Shown in pieces: positions 10,859 through 20,885 of a DNA stretch of 64,000 nucleotides (its first letter is position 1; every line of letters begins with the position of its first letter). The notes below the pieces were generated by a model. The model was not told where the DNA came from and did no database searches. It was given only the letters and a program-made list of their open reading frames with translations. A program made the position numbers and the translations under genes. This DNA is from Rhynchopus sp. YZ270_cl-10 (Eukaryota; Euglenozoa; Diplonemea; Diplonemida; Diplonemidae): contig OZ037875.1 of NCBI GenBank assembly GCA_964035575.1, positions 1,392,681 through 1,456,680 on the forward strand, read 5' to 3'.

Positions 10859-11580
10859 TGGGGTGGCGACAAGGGGGGTCGGAACTGGGCAGTCACGAAA
10901 AATCACGAAAAATCACAAAGAATCATTTTTCTTCTTTGTGATTCTTTGCGACAGGTCGTGATTTTTTGTGATTTTTTTGCGATTTTTTGCGATTTTTTGC
11001 GATTTTTTGCGATTTTTTGTGATCTTTTGTGATTTTTTGTGATCTTTTGTGATTTTTTGTGATCGGCATATTTTGAGATGAGCTTTTTTTTGTCCCACTC
11101 TGGTACTGTACTGTGTACTGTACTGTGTATACTGTGTATACTGCGGAAATTGACCAAAAACGAGAACTTGTCCATTTCGGCAAATTGACCCCACCACTGG
11201 CCGGACGGATACCGGAAATGCAAATGCCGGCGTTTAAAAATTTCACCAATGAAAACAAAACAAAAATTTCCAACAACAAACAACATATGAATGCCCCCCA
11301 AAACGGCATGACATCTGGTAGAAACAGCCACGCCGAAAAAGTTCAATTTTAAGCGAAACTTACACATACTTACGCAGAACTGAGCACAACTGAGCACAAT
11401 TCCACCTCAATTACAGCATAATTGCAGCAGCCCAAAACGGTACACTTTTGTGATTTTTTGTGATTTTTTGTGATTTTTTGTGATTTTTCGTGATTTTTTG
11501 TGATTTTTTGTGATCGAGATAATTTGAAAATATTTTTTGTGAATATTTTTTTCCACACCCCCCCCCCTGTAGCCACCCCA
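10859..11580. mobile_element. Short inverted-repeat transposon-like element (MITE-like) with 5-bp target duplication
   Basis: The 722-bp insert begins TGGGGTGGCGACA and ends with the inverse of TGGGGTGGCTACA, giving imperfect terminal inverted repeats. It is flanked on both sides by TTCTC (10854-10858 and 11581-11585). The same site in the other two spacers (2490-2494 and 6674-6678) has one TTCTC and no insert, so the empty site is seen directly. Inside, both halves carry many direct repeats of GTGATTTTTT/GCGATTTTTT, plus a short TGTATACTG stretch near 11115. No transposase is encoded, so it is non-autonomous. The superfamily is not identified. Confidence 0.85.
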
Positions 11581-11605
11581 TTCTCTTTCTTACTCATTTA
11601 CTTTC

Positions 11606-11953
11606 CGATTACCCCTCTGCAGTTTATATGACACGGAACCTTAAGTAGTTGGTAGTTGGCTAACCAGTAAGGTTCAGGAATCGTCTACTCACCGCCCCCT
11701 TTTTTTTTTGGTGTAAATATTTGATTTTGTTTTCTCCCAAACGCCTTTATTGAGCAGATTTGATGCCCCCCTCACACATTCCACATCTCCCACCAGCTTC
11801 CACGCAACCACAGAAATTTGTTTCTATTTCCCACCAGCAGTGATTGCAAGGTGACGGAGCCCGTGAGGCTTTCGTTCCTCTTGTGAATCACTTCCCGTAT
11901 TTCGTTGTGGCGTACTTCACTTGTTGCTTTTCTCGAGTAGCCCTACCCACACA
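11606..11953. other. Upstream region of NXPE-like gene 1
   Basis: About 350 bp of unique AT- and C-rich sequence with a T9 run near 11700. I see no gene and no clear TATA box. Confidence 0.5.
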
Positions 11954-13848
11954 ATGCACGTTGGGATGAAGGTCGTAACCGGGGTGTTGCTGGGTGCAGC
12001 AGGGTACGGGTGGTTCACTGCAGTGTCGCCACGGCCCGTTCTGTCTCTGGGTGGTGAGACCGTAAAGGGACGGTCAGCGACAAATGATACAGTGCCACAT
12101 GCACACCTGACAGCGCGGGTGGAGGCGCACCTACGGGAGTGTGCGCAACGACCCGCACAGCCGTTGACACGCACCTCACTGTTCGACTCCGAGGTGATCT
12201 TAGCGGACGCCACGTTCACCACAGGGAGCATCGTGTCGGGGTACATCATTGCACGAGATGCAGAGCAGACTGCGACCTGCCAGCCGCACGACTTCTTCGA
12301 AGTGACTGCGTGGAGTGACCGCAACCGTGCCTTTGTCACTGTCGAGTCCATTGGCTATGGTGTGTACAGCTTCCGTTTTACACCGAAGATCCCAGGGACG
12401 TTCAGCCTCTGCTTCCATTTAATGTATGAGTCGTCGATTCAGATAGGTAAGAGCTGGCCGAGTGCGGAGGAGTTGTACAGCGACTTCCAGAATGCATCGT
12501 TTTGGGCGCAGACGCGTGGCACCATGGCGCGTCTGAAGAAGACCCCGACCACGCAGTGGTGCGAGCCGCGTGCAGACTTCGTGAAGCGCTGCGTTGCTGT
12601 CGCTGTGGCAGGGGCGGAAACACTTCCCCCCGCACCCTGCGCGCAGACGTGGCACAACACCAACGGGCTTGCCGGATCCTGGGTAAAGGCGCTAGGTGCT
12701 GCATGCTACCCAGGGCTGTGCGAAGGCGACCTTGCGTACATGGCATCCGACGGCTGGGTGTGGGTCCCAGACCACTGCTACCTGCGCCTCTACAACAGAG
12801 AGTCTGCGTGGGACTGCATGAGCGGGCGGAGCGTTCTCTGGTTTGGCGACTCGACCCTGAAGCAGCCCGCAACGAATCTTGTGGAGAACCTGTTGGGGGT
12901 GCCGGTGCTGCGCCGTTCGTTCAACTGGGTGCGGAAGTTCTGTCCAAAGGGAAAACGTGTGCACAAACGTGCGTTTGAGAAGCGCCTGCGTGCGTACACC
13001 CTCAACGGCTGCTATGGGCCCTTCGACCACAGGCAGTGGCGCGTGAACCGCACGAACCCCCTGAACGCCTCACAGGTGGTGCACCTGCAGCTGGTGTGGG
13101 GTGGCTCTGTTGCCCTCTTCGACCCACCCATGCGCAAGCCTGCAGGCCACGATCTGCTGCTTGAGCCCACCCCCGCACGCGAGGCCTTCTACGACGCAGT
13201 GCGGCGCAACCCAGACTTCATCTTCCTGCACGAATACGTATGGGACGACGTTGCCATGATGGACCAGCCACGCTTCCTGCGTGAGATCCGTGCCCTGCTC
13301 GAGATGCTGTTCGCCAACACAACTGCCAAGGTGCACTGGGACACCGCACACCCGCAGTGCCTGTCAGATGCGCTCGACAACAACGTGACGATGTGCCAGT
13401 CCGCCATTGAGAACAAGCTCCGCAGCGCAGGTGCCTACCAGTCGTCGCTAGGGGTGCTCAGACACTTTGAGGAGAGCTTCGGCGACAACCCGCGCCTCAC
13501 GCAGACTGAGCGTTTCCAGATGGCACAGCCGCACGTCATGGAGCTGAAGTACTGCTACTTCGGGATACACTTCGGCTCACAAGACGCCTTCTGCCACGTC
13601 ACCAAAGCTGAGGCACCAGACACCTGCACACGCGACTGGCTAGTCGACAAGTTTGAGGCGCAAATCTGGATGAATAAAATGTGCACAAACGCACCAGCCA
13701 GCACTTCACAGGACCCTACTGTGACAATTGAGGTATGTGCGCTGTTTATATCAAATATTTCTTTTCAAAAAAGCTTTCTGCTAACCACTTCGCACAGAGC
13801 GGTGTCTTGCAAGAAACACATGAAGGGATGCCTTTTGAGCGAAGTTGA
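11954..13848 (+). CDS. NXPE-like PC-esterase family protein 1 (secreted or Golgi), two exons
   Basis: Exons are 11954-13732 and 13798-13848, giving 609 aa. The start was chosen for its CACAATG context; an upstream in-frame ATG at 11921 is less likely. The N-terminus has a hydrophobic signal or anchor. A filamin/neurexophilin-like beta domain follows (about residues 80-170, with HDFFEVTAW and GVYSFRF), as in NXPE proteins. The C-terminal PC-esterase domain carries WFGDSTLKQP, with the likely nucleophile Ser300, and WDTAHPQC, with the DxxH pair at about 463 and 466. Family knowledge: GDS/DxxH proteins of the TBL/PC-esterase group transfer or remove acyl groups on glycans. The last exon encodes only SGVLQETHEGMPFERS. 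It is paralogous to 21965-24155. The exact reaction is not known. Confidence 0.85.
13733..13797 (+). other. Terminal phase-0 intron of NXPE-like gene 1
   Basis: The 65-bp intron starts GTATGTGC and ends CGCACAG. Splicing gives a last exon beginning SGVL, which matches TGVL at the same position in the paralogue. Without splicing the frame runs on into unrelated residues to 13951. Confidence 0.8.
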
Positions 13849-14318
13849 CCCTTTCAATCTCAGCGTCAGGCGTTCTGTGTCCGTCGGCCTTGCACCCCGT
13901 CGCCCATCAATGTTGCTTCACAAGACCGCACTGAACACAAGAGTTTGGTAGTATCTTACATAAAGGTCTCCTTGATTGCGGTACCTACCTACCTATCAGG
14001 AGTTCATCAGGGGTTAAAAAAAACCCCATTTTTATTTTATTATTACCGAAGACAGCACTTCCGTGTGTGTCTTTTCGTGTTTCGAGAAAACGAAGAATTC
14101 GTTTGGGAAGGGGGACCACTCCCCATAGAAAAGCCCCTTTTTTTTGGCCTTGTTTTCTAAGCTGTGTTCTTAAGTTGATTCATAATGGAATTGGGCGGAG
14201 GGAAAATATCTTTGTGCAAGCTTTTCAAAAATCCTCCCCTTCTTGCTCACCTGGGACAACTTCTACCCAAAAAAAACTAAAAGAATTTTACACAAGTTAG
14301 AAAGAAAAAAAATAGAAA
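13849..14318. other. Intergenic region, no gene seen
   Basis: About 470 bp. AT-rich, with A and T homopolymers; the stretch just before the next start is A-rich. No supported feature. Confidence 0.6.
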
Positions 14319-15863
14319 ATGTGGCTGATCGCTGTGTTGTGCGTGCTTGCCGATGCCTCGGTGTTCACAGACAACCAGATCACCTTTTCAACAGATTTTG
14401 AGGACCTCTTTGTGTCGCGGTACATCTTCCCCGAGAAGAAGGTCGGGACGTACATCGACATTGGTGCGAACCATGCGATCTTCCACTCGAACACGAAGCT
14501 CTTTCACTGGAAGGGATGGAACGGTGTTGTCGTGGACCCTACCCTCGCACACTACAGCACACATGCCACGGACAGAGTGGGGGACATCCGTCTGCACGTT
14601 GCGTCGTCGACACTGACTGGGGCCAAGATCACTTTGTTTGATGCGGGGCAGCTGGCCTCTGTGGAAAAGGCTGCTGGGTCTAAAGCTGTGGAAGATGTAT
14701 GTCCCCTTCTTCCCTCCCCACCCACCTACCCACTACCCACTACCCACTACCCACTACCCACTACCCACTACCCACTACCCACTACCCACTACCCACTACC
14801 CACTACCCACTACCCACTACCCACTACCCACTACCCACTACCCACTACCTCGCAGGTCTACACCGCAAACCTGTCGACGATCTGCGCACTTCTGAACAAC
14901 AAAGTCGACCTTTTCAGTCTCGACGTGGAACGGCATGAGCTCTCAGTCCTCAGTGGCAACGACTTTAACGTCTGCGCGCCCACTGTGATCATCATTGAGC
15001 TGTCGGAGAGGAAGGCAGAGATCGCCGCACTGCTGGCAGGTGCGAACTACGTGAACATCATGAAGGAGGGCAAGCACGGCAACAGCGTGTACATCCAGCG
15101 CGACTTCCTCGCGGCGAACCCTTTGCCCGAGAGCATCTCACACGGCATCCCCACGGAGGAGGGCAAGCACCTGCCGAATGGTGTTGTCACTATGGTCGAG
15201 GTACTGCGCGCCGCAGTCAACCTCGGGCTTGTCAGGGAGTTCAACGACGAGAAGCAGGACAAGGACCTGAAGGGCTGCTGGTGGGACCACCACAAGCTGC
15301 CCAACCACCAGAAGCACCTTAAACCGCACTGCTTTACCTCCCTCTTCGGTGCACGCTACCTGCGCCCCGGGGACAAGGTGCATTACACATGCTTCTCGAA
15401 GGTGCGCAACATCTACTTTGGGTTTGGCGACAACGAGAACTGCGAGATCCTGATGCACAACTGCATTGGTGTGCCTATGGGCGACAAGGTCGAGATCCTC
15501 AAGGTGCACGGGTGGGACTCCACTGTCTACCGCTTTGGGGACAGCGGCTCCATCACGCTCTTCAACTACACGAACCAGAAGACCGTTATGCGTTATGTGT
15601 CAGACCAGATCGGGATGACCGGGTCCGTGCAGGTGCAGGCTGTGCAGTCTGCACAGACAGTGCAGTCGATGCAGTCTGGGCGTGCCTCAGACTCAGGCGA
15701 CGTGCACCCATTCCTCTCGCAGGCACACCCCGACTTCTCAATGTCATTATGCATCTTCGTCTTCGGTATGGCCGTCGGACTCATGGTCGGCATGGTCGGC
15801 GCGAGGGCACGAACATTCTCTATGTGCTCAAACGACAAGAAAAAAAGCCCTCACTGCCACTGA
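14319..15863 (+). CDS. FkbM-family methyltransferase-like protein with C-terminal membrane segment, two exons
   Basis: Exons 14319-14696 and 14856-15863 give 461 aa. The N-terminal segment MWLIAVLCVLADASVF looks like a signal or anchor. The SAM-binding motif is YIDIGANHAIFHS (about residues 44-56), followed by GWNGVVVDP. VDLFSLDVERHELSVLSG at the start of exon 2 matches the family's conserved D-V-E-G-x-E-x-x-VL block, with Arg in place of Gly. A Cys-containing domain of unknown function follows (about 325-420). A hydrophobic segment (SLCIFVFGMAVGLMVGMVGA) lies near the C-terminus. Family knowledge: FkbM-type enzymes methylate hydroxyls of sugars and other small molecules. With glycosyltransferases nearby, a sugar O-methyltransferase role is plausible but inferred. 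Confidence 0.8.
   Translation: MWLIAVLCVLADASVFTDNQITFSTDFEDLFVSRYIFPEKKVGTYIDIGANHAIFHSNTKLFHWKGWNGVVVDPTLAHYSTHATDRVGDIRLHVASSTLTGAKITLFDAGQLASVEKAAGSKAVEDVCPLLPSPPTYPLPTTHYPLPTTHYPLPTTHYPLPTTHYPLPTTHYPLPTTSQVYTANLSTICALLNNKVDLFSLDVERHELSVLSGNDFNVCAPTVIIIELSERKAEIAALLAGANYVNIMKEGKHGNSVYIQRDFLAANPLPESISHGIPTEEGKHLPNGVVTMVEVLRAAVNLGLVREFNDEKQDKDLKGCWWDHHKLPNHQKHLKPHCFTSLFGARYLRPGDKVHYTCFSKVRNIYFGFGDNENCEILMHNCIGVPMGDKVEILKVHGWDSTVYRFGDSGSITLFNYTNQKTVMRYVSDQIGMTGSVQVQAVQSAQTVQSMQSGRASDSGDVHPFLSQAHPDFSMSLCIFVFGMAVGLMVGMVGARARTFSMCSNDKKKSPHCH
14697..14855 (+). other. Phase-0 intron of the FkbM-like gene, filled by a 7-bp minisatellite
   Basis: The donor is GTATGTCC and the acceptor CCTCGCAG. 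The 159-bp intron (53 codons) happens to be open in frame, so an unspliced reading adds a spurious PLPTTHY repeat inside the methyltransferase fold. Removing it joins ED to VYTANLSTICALL, a normal continuation of the domain. Confidence 0.85.
14727..14849. repeat. CCCACTA minisatellite, about 17 copies, inside an intron
   Basis: Uniform 7-bp units fill most of the intron of the FkbM-like gene. The unit length is not a multiple of three, so a change in copy number would break the accidental frame; this supports intron status. Confidence 0.9.
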
Positions 15864-17261
15864 GAGGGAGAAGGGGGGTCAGGGTAACGGTAGAGTCATG
15901 TTAGTGTTTTTGTCCCCCCCCTCTTCCCCAAGTTCCGTTAGTAAGCCTGTGTGATATGGTCATTTTTTTATAAATAAAACGGCAAAAGAATTACGAACCT
16001 TTTGTGTAGGAAAGCATAATGCCCTCTCCCTCTCCCGTACCCAGAAGTAGCTGGTACACAAATACGAAAGGTTTTAGAGTTGAGCGTCCACCTTCGTGCG
16101 CAGGGACAGCTCGCATTTGGGTACGCAGTTGTTTCTTGTGTGATGACCTTGCCAAGGATTCTTCAGCCGAGCGGCAGGAGGGTAAAAGGAAAAAGAACGG
16201 GGGCGTTAGATTCGCCCGGTACCGATGTGAAATAGTTACAAGCATTGAGCCGTAAAACAAAAATTAGGTTTGGGCCTTCAAAAAAAGGGCATTTTGCCAA
16301 CGGTTTTTTGACGCTACAAAAGAGAGGGAAAAAAAAAAAAAACGTGGAAGGGGTGAAATTCCCCTGTCCACTTTTTGTCATTGTTTGTAGTTTCAACTAC
16401 TCTTTCTTGCGTCCAGTTGTGTACGATGAGGCGTTTGCACTTTCAACCTCTTCTTTTTAGATATCCTAAATCATTTTTTGCATTCTTTTTCCTGTGGTCA
16501 TATATAAGCAAAAAAGTGCTTCAGTTCATAGTTGCCATTTTTTTTTTTTTGCACGGTTAAGGTACCAAAGCAATAGGTCAGTGTCCTTGTATGTGTTGTC
16601 CAACTTCGGAACGTCCATTTCGTGACAAAGCATGAGAGGGTCTGCGATCATCTGTCCAACCATTTCTCTAATGCAAAGCTCTGGGTTCAGTCGACACAAA
16701 CATGCGTCCGTGGAGGCCATGGTGTTCGGCCGGGTTTATTTTTTGGAAGATCTGTGGTGCGTGTGTGGGATCCACGCAACCTTGCTAACAGTGTATATTT
16801 TTTTTAAAAATAAATTTTAACTCTCTCCTGGTGTTCCGTATGGTGTCATAAAAGATGAATGTTTTGTGGTTGCTGACGCGGTTTTGCGTCCTGTGACACT
16901 GTGTGATGGGCAGTTCTGCAAAAGGGTTGTGCAACCAACCCAACAATGTGGTAGGTGTCGTTCTCCTTCGTTCCACATTCTCAGCCGGCATCCCCCTATT
17001 CTATTTAAAACCCCTCCCATAACCGCCATAATCGAAAACAAAAAAATCGACGGAAACTCAACCCATTTTTCTCAAAGTCACTACCCAAAATGAAACAGAA
17101 AACGAAGCTTATTTCTGCTCCTCTCCCGAGGAAATGCTTCGCCTCTCCTCACACAAAACTAAAGGCCTTTTTTAAACACTTCTTTCGGAACACCCCACTT
17201 CGCATCGCATCATGTCCTGTGCAAGCTAGGCCGATCTGCCACGTGCTGCAGCCACTTCACA
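15864..17261. other. Intergenic region, 1.4 kb, with a possible promoter
   Basis: A 3' signal-like TAAATAAAA (about 15971-15979) follows the FkbM-like gene. A TATTTAAA motif near 17003-17010 could be the TATA box of the receiver-domain gene. A short upstream ORF starts with the ATG near 17212. Several A and T homopolymers. No protein gene is supported. Confidence 0.5.
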
Positions 17262-20200
17262 ATGGCGACGTATTTGATGAGTACACGAGACATGAACATC
17301 GACCTGCCTCCGCCAGCGTTGATGAAGTTCTCGCAGGACCAGCCGTCGCTAACCATGACGCCGAAGCTCGTGCCGCGGTTCCTTGTGGTGGACAACAACA
17401 AGATGCAGGCGTATGCTGCAAAGGTCGTGTTCGAGCGGCGTGGCATGTGTGTGAGTCTGTGCTTTGACGGGCAGCAGGCTGTGGACGTGCTGGACAAGGA
17501 GGCATTTGACGCTGTGTTCATGGACATCGAGTTGCCAGTCATGAGCGGCATCGAGGTGTGTGCACGCATACGCGCTGCTGAGGCACGCGCCAAGACCGGG
17601 CACCGCAAGATGCTGATCTTCGGCACCGTGAGCTCCGTCCTCAACACACCCGACTGCGTCGCCTTCTGCAGGGACAGCGGCATGGACCGCTACGTCATGA
17701 AGCCGCTCGTGATGCATGTCCCAATGTTCCTCTCCATGTTCAGCACAGGCGGGTCCAGTATCGAGAAGTTCCGCTACACAACACTCAACAAACGCTGGGT
17801 CTCACGCTACGAGGAGCTGCACGCACTGCTCAGCAACAACACGTCACTGGGCGCACCTGAGTTCGCTCACTTCGTGAACGATGAGGCGAGTCGCAGGCAG
17901 CTTGAGATGATCGCTTCCTACGGGGAGGAGGGCACGGAGCGTGCGGAGTTGCTGAAGTTCTACACACGCGAGAAGGCAGAGGACCTGACGTGCCTGCGCT
18001 ACAAGAACGACGTCCTGCAGCGCGAGATCTGGGATGAGCAGGAAAAGAGCAAAGGTGCAAAGCGCAACCTCCTTGGCGCCAAGATGATGAAGAGCGTCAT
18101 ACGCCCTGCAGAGGCTACCAGCGAGGAGGTCCCCGACAAGCAGAAGATGGACGACCTGGCTGCACGTTGCGAGGAGCTGGCTGCAGACCTGCAGCAGACA
18201 CGAGCAGACCTGAAGGGTGTGATCGAGGCAGGCAAGGCGGAGAACAAGAGACGTGCACGACTGCACAAAGCGAAGTGCGACACACTCATCTCGCACCTCA
18301 TGACGCAGGAGCACGAAATCATGCTGCAGGAGGAGAGCCGCTCGATGTGCAACAAAGACAACTACCGCGACAACTTCCACAAGGCGCAGCTCAAGGTCGT
18401 CAGCTACCACAACCCCTCGCAGACCAACACCGACATCATCGTGAAGCCCAGCGAGTCGCACCACCCGCTCTTCACCTTTGCGTTCTCGTACTTCCGCCAC
18501 GAGCTGACTGCCATGCGTACGCTCATCGACGGCCTTGCCGCACGCCGTCTCACGCAAGAGAAGCGTGGCCTCGACGCCTTCTTCTCTGCAGTCATCAAGT
18601 TGCGCAGCAGCTTCCCCGAGGACGTGCTGGCGCTCATTGTGCAGGAGGTGAAGCAGTGCCAGAGTGCGGAGGACGTGAAGAACCAGCCGTACCTAGACAA
18701 GGCCGCAGAGGAGATGGAGACAGTTGTGTTTAAGTTCCTCGAGCGTGAGAACGACCTGTGGACGCGGCAGGCCCTAGGCGACCTTGCTGTCATCACACGC
18801 TCGCATGACAACTTCCCTGTGAGCGAAGCGACGCAGACATCTGCCGCAGCACGCGACAGCACCTTTGCGACGCAGCAGCATGAGCCCGAAGAGCCCTTCC
18901 AGGTCACCATCCTGCGCGAGACTGTCGACGACCTGCGCACGAAGATCGCCTCCCTGGAGCGTGGTGCCAAGGCTGCAAGCAGTGCGCTCGTCACCTCTGT
19001 GTCGCCTCTCGTGGAAGAGGTGTCTGCGCTGTCGAGCGCAGTGCTGATCCCCTCCCTCGAGGTCGAGCACGCACGGGCAGGTGACGCGGGTGCTGTGCTC
19101 GAACGCTGCGAAGCTGTCATGAAGGCACTGCTCTTTAGCCTCAAGCACAGCCTCACCGACACTGCAGAGGCACGTACCAAGGTCGACCGCCTCACACACG
19201 AGCTTGCAGAGGCACAGGAGGCAGCGCTGCGTGCCGCCACACGCACACCGTCGTCAGTGTCAAGCACACCCACAACGGAGACGCCCACAGACGAGGCAGC
19301 AGAGTCACGCTCGCTCCCCCCTTTGGGGAGCTCCATGAACACCCAGGACAGCAAAGAACGCTCCGAAGCGAAGGGTGGCAAAAAGGCGCGCCCACAAAAA
19401 GAAGAAAGCGGGCGGGGTCCGGAGGCCAAAGAGACAAAGGAACGGGACGACCCTAACAAGGCACGTGCCCGCACCAAGCCGCCGAAGCCACAGCGCGACA
19501 GGCGAGTCTCGCAGAAGCCTGATAGGGCAGTGAGGGACGCAGACGGGAGGGTGACACCTGAGACAGAGTCGCCTTTGGACGCAACAGTACCGGGCACAAC
19601 AACGGAACCGGGTGCAACAACAGCAGCAGCACCGAACACTACAACAACAACAAAAACGACACAGCCCAAGGTGAAGATGACCACTAAAGCACGTAGACAG
19701 AGTATACCTACCGAAAAGGAAGGCGCGGTGCCGATCACCACCACCACCACCAGCAACAGCAACAGCCACAGTACCAACAGTACTCCCAACACCACCAGTA
19801 CCACCAACAGCAGAACGAACAGCAGCACCCCCGCACAGCTGCCGGCAGAGAGCACCCATAGCGCAGCACAGCCAACACCACTCCCACCCGCTCGTGAGAC
19901 AACAGCCCAGGTGGCCCCAAGCAGTGTGGCTGGCGCATCAGCACCACCCTTGCACCCAACGCCCGCACCCAACTCCAGCACCCCTGTGCAGGGTAAGGCA
20001 GACATCGCGGTGGAGAAGGACAGCAACAGTGCGGATGTGCTCATCGCAGAGAGCCTCACGGGCACCAACCCTTTACAGGGGGACCTGCCCAGGGCGGAGG
20101 CCCAGGAGATGCGCCAGGAGAGCAACGTCGACACCAGCACTGCCGCCGTGCCGAACAAAGAGCGCAAGAAGTCGCGCTTTGTCCCTAAGATGCAGCCGTT

Positions 20201-20726
20201 GAAGCGAACCTCCTCGCTCGACGAGGAGAACGTGCCGTGGGGAGGTGTGCGAAGCACGCCTGTGAAGCGGGTGCTTGCAGCGAACAATGCGTTGCTCGAC
20301 TTCGGTGTGGGGGAGGAGAAGAAGGAGAAGGAGGTGCGTGCGACACTGACGACGGGGAAGGACATCAAGGCGTTCTTCAGGAAGCATGCGAAGGCTATGG
20401 AGGGGCAATTGGAGGTGGCGGGGGCGGGGCGCAAGGAGGAGCCTGCAGGCGTTATCACGTCGAGCAAGGTTGCGCCGCAGATGCAGGGTGCGCTGTGCAT
20501 GACGGGCGAGGCCAAGCTTGACGCGGGCACACCCACCACACCCGTCGCAGTGCAGCGTGCCAGCTGGGAAGGTGCCTTCAAAGACGCCCAAGGACACCGT
20601 CCCTCCCAGCATGAAGGCATCGGCAGCCTCGTAGGTGGTGGTGTCACACCCACACGTGCCAAAGAGCTGCAGAACATCCAAGGCTACCTCTATCCAAAGC
20701 CGCCAAGCTCCGGGAAGCAAAAGTGA
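17262..20726 (+). CDS. Receiver-domain (response-regulator-like) protein with long coiled-coil and low-complexity tail
   Basis: 1,154 aa, start in CACAATG context. Residues 40-155 form a receiver domain: acidic site D44 (next residue N45), phospho-acceptor D88 in FMDIELPVMSG, T122 in FGTVSS, and K147 in YVMKP. Family knowledge: these residues accept phosphate from a histidine kinase, so this is the output or intermediate part of a phosphorelay. No DNA-binding or enzymatic output domain follows. Residues about 240-360 and 560-680 are charged, helical and probably coiled coil. About 680-960 are Thr/Asn/Ser/Pro-rich with ACC/AAC/ACA codon runs. The tail has basic segments (KKSRFVPKM) and ends PPSSGKQK. 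A scaffold-type phosphorelay protein is the best inference. No intron is evident. Confidence 0.8.
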   Translation: MATYLMSTRDMNIDLPPPALMKFSQDQPSLTMTPKLVPRFLVVDNNKMQAYAAKVVFERRGMCVSLCFDGQQAVDVLDKEAFDAVFMDIELPVMSGIEVCARIRAAEARAKTGHRKMLIFGTVSSVLNTPDCVAFCRDSGMDRYVMKPLVMHVPMFLSMFSTGGSSIEKFRYTTLNKRWVSRYEELHALLSNNTSLGAPEFAHFVNDEASRRQLEMIASYGEEGTERAELLKFYTREKAEDLTCLRYKNDVLQREIWDEQEKSKGAKRNLLGAKMMKSVIRPAEATSEEVPDKQKMDDLAARCEELAADLQQTRADLKGVIEAGKAENKRRARLHKAKCDTLISHLMTQEHEIMLQEESRSMCNKDNYRDNFHKAQLKVVSYHNPSQTNTDIIVKPSESHHPLFTFAFSYFRHELTAMRTLIDGLAARRLTQEKRGLDAFFSAVIKLRSSFPEDVLALIVQEVKQCQSAEDVKNQPYLDKAAEEMETVVFKFLERENDLWTRQALGDLAVITRSHDNFPVSEATQTSAAARDSTFATQQHEPEEPFQVTILRETVDDLRTKIASLERGAKAASSALVTSVSPLVEEVSALSSAVLIPSLEVEHARAGDAGAVLERCEAVMKALLFSLKHSLTDTAEARTKVDRLTHELAEAQEAALRAATRTPSSVSSTPTTETPTDEAAESRSLPPLGSSMNTQDSKERSEAKGGKKARPQKEESGRGPEAKETKERDDPNKARARTKPPKPQRDRRVSQKPDRAVRDADGRVTPETESPLDATVPGTTTEPGATTAAAPNTTTTTKTTQPKVKMTTKARRQSIPTEKEGAVPITTTTTSNSNSHSTNSTPNTTSTTNSRTNSSTPAQLPAESTHSAAQPTPLPPARETTAQVAPSSVAGASAPPLHPTPAPNSSTPVQGKADIAVEKDSNSADVLIAESLTGTNPLQGDLPRAEAQEMRQESNVDTSTAAVPNKERKKSRFVPKMQPLKRTSSLDEENVPWGGVRSTPVKRVLAANNALLDFGVGEEKKEKEVRATLTTGKDIKAFFRKHAKAMEGQLEVAGAGRKEEPAGVITSSKVAPQMQGALCMTGEAKLDAGTPTTPVAVQRASWEGAFKDAQGHRPSQHEGIGSLVGGGVTPTRAKELQNIQGYLYPKPPSSGKQK

Positions 20727-20885
20727 CCCCTGCCCCCCAGTGTATTTTTTGACAAAAATACCCAAAGAAAGAAGAAAAAAAAGCCAGGGGGGGAAATTTG
20801 TGTACCTCAATTACAGAATTTTGGTTGTGTCTCTTTGGCTTAGCGTAGTGGTTTCGACTTTTACGCAGAAGGGATAAGGGGGAAA

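Larger units (their letters stand above)
1..11605. repeat. Tandem array, 4,184-bp unit (multicopper oxidase gene plus spacer)
   Basis: The three oxidase stop codons fall at 1139, 5323 and 9507, exactly 4,184 bp apart. Homology runs from the window start to 11605, after which the sequence diverges from the unit. The last spacer differs slightly: it has a one-base shorter A run near 10137, an A-to-C change near 10183, a shorter T run near 10327, and a 722-bp insertion. Confidence 0.9.

Noticed and set aside
11921-11953. Upstream ATG at 11921 as the start of NXPE-like gene 1
   Set aside because: The ATG at 11954 has the CACAATG context shared by other starts here and places the hydrophobic segment nearer the N-terminus; the upstream start remains possible.
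14319-15863. PLPTTHY repeat as a genuine protein domain of the methyltransferase
   Set aside because: It is bounded by a good donor and acceptor, lies inside the conserved methyltransferase fold, and derives from a 7-bp DNA repeat; treated as an intron.
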